Source of the DNA: Bacillota bacterium
Lineage (GTDB): Bacteria; Bacillota; Clostridia; Oscillospirales; Acutalibacteraceae
Assembly: GCA_030705695.1 (NCBI GenBank)
Contig: JAUZPX010000083.1
Coordinates: 1-7,980 of the forward strand
Length of the DNA: 7,980 nucleotides
Reading direction: 5' to 3'
Part shown: positions 1 through 6,613 of the stretch, piece after piece
How the letters are laid out: each line of letters opens with the position of its first letter
Position numbering within the stretch: the first letter of the stretch is position 1
Position numbers and translations under genes: made by a program
The notes under the pieces: generated by a model
Seen by the model: only the letters and a program-made list of their open reading frames with translations
What the model was told of the DNA's origin: nothing
The model's database searches: none

Positions 1-3000
1 TATTAATGAAATCAGGATTTAAAGTATCTGCATTTACACTTTCAAGCTGTAAATTTGTTGTTGAATAATCCAGCTCTGAATTTAACCCTGCCATATCTCC
101 AGGATTTTTCAAATAGGCTGTGTATGTAACTTCGTCTCCGACATTAGCCTGTTTTCCGTTAATTGTTGCGTAAGACTGGTCGGATTGCGGAGTTGCAATT
201 GAATCCATTGACACGCTTACGCCAGACGTGGCTGGAGTCACTGAATTTATTGTTCCTCCATAAACAACCATTTGGTTAATTTTAAGTTGGGTTGAAATTC
301 CTACTAACCACTTTTGAATTGACGTTACATCTTTTAAATTTACTATACCATCTAAATTAACATCAGCAGCACATTTTTGCTTATCATTTAATGTGACCAT
401 TTGCGCTATTGACTTTTGGGTCAATGTTGCATCTTTTAAATTTACTATTCCATCTAAATAATAGACATCCCCCAAATGGGCTATTATTATAGCAGGGTTT
501 GAGTTAAACGCTCCACATGGAAGGCTTAACCCGTTTGAAACAGCCTCATAGCGAACATAATAACCAGAATCTTCCGTATTTGGCGTATATGAAGGCGCAT
601 TTGCTCCACTGATATCTGTCCACGTGATTTTGTCCGATGAGCGCTGCCATTGGTATGTAAGACCACTGGGATTAACCATTGGACTTTGATAGGTATTTGT
701 GGGGTTTGTGGCCTGTACAGAACAAGTTATACTGGCTGATGCCGTAGTACCACCCAAAATGTTGCAAGAGGGTGTTCCAATAATATCCCCCCACTCTGCA
801 ACTGCGGTGAGTGTATCGCCATCTCCTGTTCCCGAATCACCTATTGCCTTCCATAATAATGAAGAATCTGTTTTATTTGTAAACCTAAATAAATTAAAAC
901 TCCCTGATAAGGATTCAACTTGACTTGGATAGAGCCATTGAACATATTCGGCATGTATTTCATAATACAAATATTCGCCTTGTGAATTTCTAAAATTCCA
1001 GCAAGCAAAACCAACCTGCCCTGTCTTTGAAAAGTTGTTTTGCTGTATACAAGTTGTTGTAGCACCGTATGTAATTGTAGTATTTGCCATAGTTCCCGTG
1101 CCGCCGTTTGAATCGTACTGAATGGTAACCGTGTTGGGTGCCCATTGCGCCTGCATATACACTGTATCATAATTTTCTGGTGGCGAAAATGTAACGAAGG
1201 CTTTATCGGAATACGTATCCATTGTATATCCGGTAGGCTGTTCTCCTTCAAGATACCAGCCTGCATTTCCTGTACCATTACTATAATGCCATTCTTTTTT
1301 TTGATCCGCATTGATCATGTAAGCTAACCAATGATCAAAATGAACATTTGTCTTTGTAAAAGAAGTGCCTGTGCTTAAAGTAACACCCTTTCCAACTTCA
1401 ATATTCATATTTGCTTGTATGTATCCAGTACCGCCATTTTTGTCATAACTTATGGAATAAGTATTAATTGACCAAGTAGCTATAAAATTTAAAACAGCTC
1501 CGTTTTCATTGGTTGTCTCAGATATGTTTCCCCCGTCTGTATAAACGGATTTCTGAATTGTACCGCCCGAACCATCGATTTCAGCTTGTGTGTTCCATCC
1601 ATTATTGGTATGCCATTTACCATCTGAAGCACGCTGAACATTCCAACCACAAAAATGTTTATTCGGAATTTCGTATGTATTTTTTCTTAAAGGTGTTGGA
1701 ACACCATATGTTACAGTCGTATTCGCCATGGTACTTCCGCTGCCGCCATTAGCATAATACTGAACTGTGTATTTCCTCCAATAATTGCTGTTAACAGCTT
1801 TTGCGGCATTAAGCCGACCGCCAGTGCTAACATAACCGCTTAAAGCAGACACTTTGTCAACATTATCAGTAATAGCAAGTCTTAGACCGTCTCCATTCAT
1901 TATTGAATTATTTGGTAAATTGCTCAATATTAACGCAGCCACGCCGGTTACAAACGGGGTAGCCATAGAAGTGCCATCCCAGCAGCCATATGTATTACCT
2001 GGTAATGCACTCCAAATATCTGTACCAGGTGCTGCTAAATCCACATATGTTTCATTCCAATTTGACCCTAGAGGATTTCCAGATCCATCGTATCCCCAGT
2101 CGTTTGCATCTGCCAAATCATCATTGTTTTTCTTTGTTGCGGCAACAGTAATAACATTTGATAAGTTATATAAAGATGGGTATGTTGTAAATTCTGCATT
2201 ATTTCCCGCAGAAAGCGCAAGAAGCCCGCTATACTCTTGAATTTTTTGCTTTTCTGCATCACCCCAAATACCATAACTGCAATTTACAATTGGAATTCCG
2301 TGGGTCTCAGCATATTCAAGCGCACTTTCAAATCTAGGGCTGCTCATAGTAGCACCCCCTTTGCCATCTGGAACTGCCGCTTTAAGGCTTACTAAGCGAA
2401 CATCCCAACACACACCGGTAATACCAGTATTATTATTGCCTTGTGCCCCAATAATCCCCGCAACATGGGTGCCATGACCGTGCTGATCGGTCAGCGGAGA
2501 ATTTCCTCCGGTAAAATCATAGCTTAGATCAGTGTTTATTCTATTTTTTAAATCATTGTGGGTTCCATCAATTCCAGAATCTAAAACACCAACATTAACA
2601 GAAGAGCTTCCTGTCGTAAAGTTTCCCCAAGCAGAAGGTAAACTTATTCTGTTTATTGCCCATTGATCTCCATTGGTGTATTTTGGATCATTAGGTGTTA
2701 CAGTTGCATCGCTTTTAAAAATATAACTTGGTTCCGCTATTAAAACATCATCACGTTTTTCAATTTTTTTAATAACTTTTATAACATTTTCTTTGCTTTT
2801 AGTCGGTAATTTAATTTCAAGAAATTGATGAAATTTACTTTCGTCAATAATAACCGGATTAGCCTCATTTGTAGTTGCTATACCAAATTCTTCAAGTTGT
2901 TTTTTGTTCAGTTTATGAATATCCAAATGTTTATTTGCAACATTACGTTGTTTTTGTATTGCATCCTTTGAATAATTGGTTAAATCATTAACAGAAGCAG

Positions 3001-3268
3001 GCGAAATTTCATTAAAGTCTTTATTTACAAAGGATTTTAATTTTTTGCTTTCTGAATTTTTCAAAACCACGACAACACTATCAGGTTCAAAGTCATCGTC
3101 AATTGTAGCATTGCTAATAATTTCGTTTTCTGTTTCAGATGCGTCTGAAATCTGGTTGTTATTTGACGAATCTACTGTTGTCGGATTGTCGTTTTGTTCC
3201 GCTGCACTCACAGGAACACAACTGAAAACTAATAATAATACAAAAACTATACATAAAAACTTCTTCAC
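1..3268 (-). CDS. Secreted subtilisin-like serine protease (peptidase S8) with beta-repeat, Ig-like, dockerin and cohesin-like modules; C-terminus outside window
   Basis: Reading the minus strand from GTG at 3268 gives 1089 codons without a stop, running off the left edge. Residues 1-22 are a signal peptide (two Lys, then a hydrophobic run ending SAA). Residues 24 to about 190 are a pro-region ending in the motif AEPSY. The S8 domain (about 195-490) keeps all active-site elements: Asp230 in DSGID, His265 in HGTHVAG, oxyanion Asn356 in SAGNN, and Ser434 in GTSMATP. Three beta-repeat modules of the NGG type follow at about 500-600, 604-709 and 713-828. Next come an Ig-like module (about 830-930, with YQWQRSS and EDSGYYV), a type I dockerin (932-990) and the start of a cohesin-like beta-sandwich (from about 1010, VGDEVTYTAYLKNPGDMAG). 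It is probably an extracellular protease joined to a cellulosome or the cell surface through its dockerin. It is the second gene of an operon with the dockerin protein upstream. Its substrate is unknown. Confidence 0.93.
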   Translation of the reverse strand, partial: MKKFLCIVFVLLLVFSCVPVSAAEQNDNPTTVDSSNNNQISDASETENEIISNATIDDDFEPDSVVVVLKNSESKKLKSFVNKDFNEISPASVNDLTNYSKDAIQKQRNVANKHLDIHKLNKKQLEEFGIATTNEANPVIIDESKFHQFLEIKLPTKSKENVIKVIKKIEKRDDVLIAEPSYIFKSDATVTPNDPKYTNGDQWAINRISLPSAWGNFTTGSSSVNVGVLDSGIDGTHNDLKNRINTDLSYDFTGGNSPLTDQHGHGTHVAGIIGAQGNNNTGITGVCWDVRLVSLKAAVPDGKGGATMSSPRFESALEYAETHGIPIVNCSYGIWGDAEKQKIQEYSGLLALSAGNNAEFTTYPSLYNLSNVITVAATKKNNDDLADANDWGYDGSGNPLGSNWNETYVDLAAPGTDIWSALPGNTYGCWDGTSMATPFVTGVAALILSNLPNNSIMNGDGLRLAITDNVDKVSALSGYVSTGGRLNAAKAVNSNYWRKYTVQYYANGGSGSTMANTTVTYGVPTPLRKNTYEIPNKHFCGWNVQRASDGKWHTNNGWNTQAEIDGSGGTIQKSVYTDGGNISETTNENGAVLNFIATWSINTYSISYDKNGGTGYIQANMNIEVGKGVTLSTGTSFTKTNVHFDHWLAYMINADQKKEWHYSNGTGNAGWYLEGEQPTGYTMDTYSDKAFVTFSPPENYDTVYMQAQWAPNTVTIQYDSNGGTGTMANTTITYGATTTCIQQNNFSKTGQVGFACWNFRNSQGEYLYYEIHAEYVQWLYPSQVESLSGSFNLFRFTNKTDSSLLWKAIGDSGTGDGDTLTAVAEWGDIIGTPSCNILGGTTASASITCSVQATNPTNTYQSPMVNPSGLTYQWQRSSDKITWTDISGANAPSYTPNTEDSGYYVRYEAVSNGLSLPCGAFNSNPAIIIAHLGDVYYLDGIVNLKDATLTQKSIAQMVTLNDKQKCAADVNLDGIVNLKDVTSIQKWLVGISTQLKINQMVVYGGTINSVTPATSGVSVSMDSIATPQSDQSYATINGKQANVGDEVTYTAYLKNPGDMAGLNSELDYSTTNLQLESVNADTLNPDFIN
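328..459 (-). repeat. Duplicated dockerin half-repeat at DNA level
   Basis: The 30-base stretches 328-357 and 430-459 differ at one base and lie 102 bases (34 codons) apart. They encode the two calcium-loop/helix halves of the protease's dockerin (both read LDGIVNLKD). Near-identity including third codon positions suggests recent duplication or gene conversion within the dockerin. Confidence 0.85.
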
Positions 3269-3282
3269 TTTATACATCTCCT
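3266..3282 (-). promoter_or_regulatory. Ribosome binding site that favours the GTG start of the protease
   Basis: On the minus strand AGGAG (3282-3278) directly abuts an ATG at 3277, which leaves no room for the ribosome. Nine bases further on is GTG (3268-3266), followed by KKFLCIVF, a textbook signal-peptide start. The GTG is therefore preferred over the in-frame ATG, which would add only MYK. Confidence 0.75.
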
Positions 3283-3297
3283 AAATTTATTTTTTTA

Positions 3298-3927
3298 TCA
3301 ATGACCAATAGCTAGGTAACTTGGTTCAACGCTCATCAAATCACGTTCCGCTCTGTAATCAAGAGCATTGATTGCCGCTATGACATTATCTCTACCTGGA
3401 TTTTTTAAGTAAAGAACCACTATCATTGGAACAGACTGAGAGTATCCTGTTAAGTCCTCCATAGATGTAAATTCAAATTCAGAAAAATCCTTAAGCGAAT
3501 AATTATGTCCATATTCTTTTTTTATTGTTACAGCTATGCAATTATCTTCGAACCTTTTACTAAGGTCAATTTGACTCGAAAATGCACCAGACAAATTAAT
3601 CACATCCCCCACCAAAGCATTGCCCTTATCAAAATGAGCAAGAACTTGCTGTATTGTTGTTACATCTTTTAGAGTAGTTTCCCAATCACCGTCAACATCA
3701 GCAAAGAATAGCTGTGTATCTGACAGAGAACTCATTTTTGCTAAATGTTTTTGAAGCATTGTAGCATCTTTGATTGTGACGGCACCGTCGCCGTTGACGT
3801 CACCCATAATAAACGTGCCACTGGTTTGCACTTCTGCCTTACCAGTTAAAGGGAAAGCAAAAAGAAATGTCAAACAAAGAGAAAGCGCCAAAAAACCACT
3901 AATAATTTTCTTTTTCGATTTTTTCAT
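3298..3927 (-). CDS. Secreted dockerin protein with a subtilisin-propeptide-like C-terminal domain
   Basis: This is a 209-residue secreted protein. Residues 1-31 form a signal peptide (KKSKKK, then a hydrophobic run and GKA). Residues 38-102 are a type I dockerin with two calcium loops, DVNGDGAVTIKD at 43-54 and DVDGDWETTLKD at 77-88. Residues 126-205 match the pro-region of the downstream protease: FED..IAV.IK against FEP..VVV.LK, then DF.E and MEDLTGYS against VNDLTNYS, then RDNVIAAI and VEPSY against KENVIKVI and AEPSY. The ATG is preceded by AGAGG at a 7-base spacing. The stop lies 29 bases before the protease start, so the two are very probably co-transcribed. By analogy with I9-type propeptides it could inhibit the protease or help it fold, while its dockerin binds a cohesin. 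That role is inferred from the shared domain and position only. The domain lacks a catalytic module of its own. Confidence 0.88.
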   Translation of the reverse strand: MKKSKKKIISGFLALSLCLTFLFAFPLTGKAEVQTSGTFIMGDVNGDGAVTIKDATMLQKHLAKMSSLSDTQLFFADVDGDWETTLKDVTTIQQVLAHFDKGNALVGDVINLSGAFSSQIDLSKRFEDNCIAVTIKKEYGHNYSLKDFSEFEFTSMEDLTGYSQSVPMIVVLYLKNPGRDNVIAAINALDYRAERDLMSVEPSYLAIGH

Positions 3928-4139
3928 AAATATACCTCTCTTTTATTTTTTTAAAAAAAATAACAAAAAATGTTTATTGGCCTTAGAATTAATTTTACTT
4001 GTTATAATTTTATAACTTTTTATCTCATAAGTTTTCTTTTCTGTTATATAATACGTAATTTAAAAAACAATTTTTATATAATACTTATTTATTAAAATCT
4101 GTATTATAATGTTAATTATTAATTCGTCTCATAATGAAA

Positions 4140-4168
4140 ATATTACACATTTATATTTTAAATGTCAA
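4140..4168 (-). promoter_or_regulatory. Sigma-A-type promoter for the dockerin/protease operon
   Basis: On the minus strand a perfect -35 TTGACA (4168-4163) is followed by a 17-base spacer and TAATAT (4145-4140, 4 of 6 to consensus). Transcription would start near 4133, leaving an AT-rich leader of about 205 bases before the ATG at 3927. Other AT-rich -10-like hexamers lie inside the leader (for example TATAAT at 4108-4103), but none has a good -35. Confidence 0.55.
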
Positions 4169-4251
4169 TACTTTTTAACAGATTATTAAAAAATAGGTTG
4201 TGAGTATTGTGAGATAAAATGGTATGGAAAACCACTTCACCATTATTGTAG

Positions 4252-4290
4252 AATGTTACACCATACAATGTTCGAAATGCTTGTAACGTT
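4252..4290. repeat. Imperfect inverted repeat (9-bp stem, 21-base loop)
   Basis: AATGTTACA (4252-4260) pairs with TGTAACGTT (4282-4290) with one G-T wobble. Neither side carries a T run, so it is not a clear terminator. It lies downstream of the 127-codon gene and upstream of the dockerin-operon promoter, so it may be a regulatory or boundary element, or chance in AT-rich DNA. Confidence 0.3.
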
Positions 4291-4348
4291 GAATAAAATA
4301 TCATATTAAATACTTAATTTTTTGAATTGCTGCAAACTGATTCCTCTT

Positions 4349-4732
4349 TTAGAAAACATCAATATATCTTTCATTGCATTTCGCACACTTATAATGCTCA
4401 TCATGTCCAAAAATGGTATTTGGGATGTTTAAATGAAAACACTTACAAATCAAATCTTGATGTTTAAAATCGTTTATGCATTTATCAAGCCAAACGTAAA
4501 AGGTATCGTTCTCAGCTTTGTAAACAACACGACCTCTTGAATAATAGTCATAATCATGGTTTTTATGCTCTGGCGCAAATGAACACACGGTTTGCCAATA
4601 GTCGTAATGGCTTACCCGATAATCATTAAATCCCAAGGAGTTCGGCTGTACATTACTTAGCTTTTCCGAGCTTTTGTAGATTTTATCTCCAATAATGAAA
4701 AATATTCCGACGTTGGGCTCGTTGTTATTCAT
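4349..4732 (-). CDS. Conserved-looking hypothetical protein with C-terminal cysteine cluster
   Basis: This is a 127-residue soluble protein without signal peptide or membrane segment. The ATG at 4732 has AAAGG eight bases upstream. The centre, with HYDYW at 42-46 and DYDYYSRGRVVY at 60-71, has the look of a conserved small family of Firmicutes that I cannot name; the conserved motif would be HYxYW, then YDYYxRGRVVY. The last 32 residues hold CKC (96-98), His100, His110, His113 and CAKC (116-119), which could bind one zinc ion as a degenerate zinc ribbon. It is the last gene of the leftward block, 39 bases after the recombinase stop, and is probably co-transcribed with it. Function unknown. 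Confidence 0.75.
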   Translation of the reverse strand: MNNNEPNVGIFFIIGDKIYKSSEKLSNVQPNSLGFNDYRVSHYDYWQTVCSFAPEHKNHDYDYYSRGRVVYKAENDTFYVWLDKCINDFKHQDLICKCFHLNIPNTIFGHDEHYKCAKCNERYIDVF

Positions 4733-4769
4733 GTCTATTACCTTTAATATTATTTTTTAGACTATTCAT
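4725..4769 (-). CDS. Possible 14-codon leader ORF between recombinase and the 127-codon gene
   Basis: GGAGGGG, lying across the end of the recombinase gene, stands at good distance before an ATG at 4769. The ORF (MNSLKNNIKGNRHE) ends in TAA at 4727-4725, eight bases inside the next gene, whose ATG is at 4732. This is the strongest Shine-Dalgarno sequence here and it serves no longer ORF. It may couple translation of the 127-codon gene to that of the recombinase, or be the remnant of an earlier gene start. Confidence 0.35.
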   Translation of the reverse strand: MNSLKNNIKGNRHE

Positions 4770-4771
4770 TT

Positions 4772-5365
4772 TCACCCCTCCACAATACTCAAATACTTAT
4801 AAACCGTAGGATAAGACAGTGCACATAGGCGAGAAAATTCCTTTTTATTTATCTCACCATTTTTATACTTTGGATAATGTTTATAAAAAGAACTTGGAAT
4901 ATCATCTGCCGTGGTAATTGGTCTGCCTATCAGTTTCCCTTTCGCAGCAGCATTTTGCATGCCACTCTTTACTCGCTGACTAATCATATTTCTTTCTAGC
5001 TCAGCGAATACTCCAGTTATTTGTAAAAAGGCATTTGTCATAGGGTCAATATTACCGTTGGTACAATCTATTGTAATGCTTCCTTTTACGGTTAGTTTAA
5101 GCCGTTTCTTTTCTATGATATTTATTATATCGCAAAGCTGTCTTGTAGAACGTGTAAGGCGGCTTATTTCGGTTGTAACAATTGTGTCTCCTGTTTGTGC
5201 TGTGCCAAACAATTTTTCTAGTTCTGCCCGATCAGTTTTTGTGCCGCTTTCATATTCAAAGAATATTGCTTTGTCAGTTGCGCCTAATTCTTTAAGTTCT
5301 CGTTTCTGACGGTCTATATCCTGCAATTCCTCATTTGTGCTACATCTTGCATAACCGTAAATCAA
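4772..5365 (-). CDS. Small serine recombinase (resolvase/invertase family)
   Basis: This 197-residue protein cuts and rejoins DNA through a phosphoserine link. The N-terminal catalytic domain (about 1-135) starts YGYARCST with nucleophile Ser9 and Arg7. It continues with GD at 59-60 and the arginine motif ISRLTRSTR (67-75). The SR form replaces the DR of Tn3-type resolvases, as is common in this family. The long E helix includes FAELERNMISQRVKSG, followed by KGKLIGRP, and a C-terminal helix-turn-helix (about 170-195, INKKEFSRLCALSYPTVYKYL). The length fits resolvases and invertases, not large serine integrases. The start is TTG at 5365, with GAGG eight bases upstream; no ATG fits. It may act on the repeat cluster just upstream (5407-5525). 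Confidence 0.93.
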   Translation of the reverse strand: MIYGYARCSTNEELQDIDRQKRELKELGATDKAIFFEYESGTKTDRAELEKLFGTAQTGDTIVTTEISRLTRSTRQLCDIINIIEKKRLKLTVKGSITIDCTNGNIDPMTNAFLQITGVFAELERNMISQRVKSGMQNAAAKGKLIGRPITTADDIPSSFYKHYPKYKNGEINKKEFSRLCALSYPTVYKYLSIVEG

Positions 5366-5398
5366 TACAAAAACCTCACTTATATTTAATGTATTAAT

Positions 5399-5404
5399 AT
5401 TATA
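5399..5404 (-). promoter_or_regulatory. Candidate -10 box for the recombinase gene
   Basis: TATAAT reads on the minus strand 34 bases before the TTG start. No convincing -35 lies 16-18 bases upstream. The spacer and -35 zone fall within the 12-bp inverted repeat 5407-5442, so a protein bound there would be expected to affect this promoter. Confidence 0.35.
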
Positions 5405-5406
5405 AG

Positions 5407-5525
5407 ATATAAAAGAAAAGATTAAAAGACTTTCTTTTATATATTTAGCCGTGATTTTATATGATTACGGCTGTTTTTATGGCTCAAAAAATTATAAGTA
5501 AAAAGAGATGTTTTCTTTTATATAT
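5407..5525. repeat. Three copies of a 12-14-bp element upstream of the recombinase: candidate recombination/binding site
   Basis: TTTCTTTTATATAT occurs identically at 5431-5444 and 5512-5525 (81 bases apart). Its reverse complement ATATAAAAGAAA is at 5407-5418, giving a perfect 12-bp inverted repeat with a 12-base loop. Small serine recombinases commonly bind clustered, roughly 12-bp inverted half-sites next to their own gene. The arrangement fits a res-like or invertible site, though low complexity could also explain it. Confidence 0.45.
5447..5478 (+). terminator. Intrinsic terminator on the plus strand with no obvious upstream gene
   Basis: AGCCGT (5447-5452) pairs with ACGGCT (5467-5472), extended by a G-T and an A-T pair, and is followed by GTTTTT. 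Orientation is rightward, yet the nearest upstream gene (the recombinase) is read leftward. It could end an antisense transcript. Confidence 0.5.
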
Positions 5526-5537
5526 AAACAAAATAAT

Positions 5538-5580
5538 AAAGGGTAAAACTCAAGAAATATCATCTTGAATTTCACCCTTT
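5538..5580 (-). terminator. Strong hairpin terminator after the membrane coiled-coil gene, possibly bidirectional
   Basis: The 18-base arms 5538-5555 and 5563-5580 pair at 16 positions around a 7-base loop. Leftward the stem is followed by a broken T run (TTTATTATTTT); rightward by TTTTTTAA. It lies about 120 bases past the end of the 290-codon gene and would separate that unit from the recombinase. Confidence 0.7.
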
Positions 5581-5698
5581 TTAATTATATTACTAATGTA
5601 TAGAAGAGCAACTTATTTCTATTAAAAGAGATAAAGATACTTTTTTTGGTCTTCTCTGAATGTTTGCTTTGACTTTCCTCACAATCTTCCCCCTTAAA

Positions 5699-6571
5699 CT
5701 ATTTTTTATAGCGATTTTTAAGTATTTTGTTAGTATTATGACGTTGAACTGCGGAAGTCCATGCTGCGAAATTAGCATCTCTTCTTGCTTTCTCTGCTAT
5801 TTCATTTTGCTCTTGAATCAGCTCGTTTTGTTCATCAATCAACGAATTTTGGTCTTCTGCATATTGATTTGCTACTTGCTGTTCATAAAGTTTTGCTTCA
5901 TCTACTTCCCGTTGTTTATTTCTGTCGTAAATGTCAATTGCGTATTTAACATCATAGTCAGACGTTGACATAATATCATATATGTATTGAAGAGCTTCAA
6001 TTTTTCTGTATTGAATAGGGACAATCTTAGTTGCTTCATAAAACTCCTTAAGCTGATCTTGAGCATTATTCAACTTGCTTTTTACTTCATCTATTTTTTT
6101 ATTCTGAATTGCAGTCCATTCGGCTAAATCTTTTTTATATAAAGGCAATATTACTTTTTCGTATTCTTCACAAAGTTTTTGATAAATCACATCGTATTCA
6201 GCTTGCTTTTTTTCATACTCTCTATCTATCGCTTCACATTGATTTCTGTATTCAAATGAATTTTTTATTTGTTCAATTTCACTGTCACGCTTATTCTTAT
6301 AATAAAAATTGTAAATCCAAATCCATGCAATGGCAGCTGGGAAAAATATTATGAGTAAAAAAGCAGCAGGAATCAACGCTATTTTCCAACTAAATTTTGT
6401 TGTCGATTCAATCGGCGGATACGTTTTTTGTATTACATAACGTGTTTGTTTGTTTGGCGCAGAGCGAAATTCCTCTGACAATAATCGTGATAATATCTGC
6501 TTTTTATTGGAAATATACACTTCAAATTCTAATGCTTTTTTAATTGTTTCTAATTGCTGGAGATTATCCAT
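5699..6571 (-). CDS. Single-pass membrane protein with long coiled coils, function unknown
   Basis: This 290-residue protein has AGGGG eight bases before its ATG. An N-terminal soluble stretch (1-62) is followed by one strong membrane segment (about 63-91, rich in Ile, Ala, Phe and Trp), a positive patch (KNKR, 92-95), and then a long charged helical region (about 95-185). A patch containing IVPIQYRKIEALQYIYDIMSTS follows the helical region; I associate this YR..EALQYIYD.MSTS signature with uncharacterised Firmicute proteins. Near the C-terminus is a second coiled coil containing the repeated Q-N-E-L/I pattern (LIDEQNELIQEQNEIAEK). There is no enzyme motif. The gene starts 42 bases after the Cro-like regulator and is probably co-transcribed with it, so its level would follow the XRE switch. 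It could be a membrane-anchored scaffold, sensor or element-maintenance protein; nothing in the sequence decides. Confidence 0.85.
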   Translation of the reverse strand: MDNLQQLETIKKALEFEVYISNKKQILSRLLSEEFRSAPNKQTRYVIQKTYPPIESTTKFSWKIALIPAAFLLIIFFPAAIAWIWIYNFYYKNKRDSEIEQIKNSFEYRNQCEAIDREYEKKQAEYDVIYQKLCEEYEKVILPLYKKDLAEWTAIQNKKIDEVKSKLNNAQDQLKEFYEATKIVPIQYRKIEALQYIYDIMSTSDYDVKYAIDIYDRNKQREVDEAKLYEQQVANQYAEDQNSLIDEQNELIQEQNEIAEKARRDANFAAWTSAVQRHNTNKILKNRYKK

Positions 6572-6613
6572 TATAATTTCCCCTCATCTAACAAATTTTG
6601 ATTTATAAATTCA

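Larger units (their letters stand above)
3928..4348. other. Intergenic region, very AT-rich, no gene seen
   Basis: About 420 bases separate the dockerin gene from the 127-codon gene; both are read leftward. The part next to the dockerin gene (3928-4133) is its presumed leader, rich in A and T runs, with a short inverted repeat GTTATA/TATAAC at 4001-4016. Beyond the promoter lies a weak hairpin at 4252-4290. I see no ORF with a ribosome binding site and no recognisable riboswitch. Confidence 0.6.

Noticed and set aside
328..459. Short spaced repeats as a CRISPR array
   Set aside because: Only two copies, in frame, encoding the two halves of a dockerin.
841..1311. 156-codon ORF on the minus strand
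   Set aside because: It lies in another frame inside the protease gene, whose frame encodes clear beta-repeat modules; no ribosome binding site or domain.
1854..2240. 128-codon plus-strand ORF and smaller plus-strand ORFs between 699 and 3284
   Set aside because: Antisense to the catalytic and repeat domains of the protease; compositions are shadows of the real frame.
3275..3277. ATG as start of the protease
   Set aside because: AGGAG directly touches it; GTG at 3268 has the proper spacing.
5593..5778. 61-codon minus-strand ORF overlapping the end of the membrane-protein gene
   Set aside because: No ribosome binding site, no family look, mostly out-of-frame overlap and AT-rich intergenic translation.
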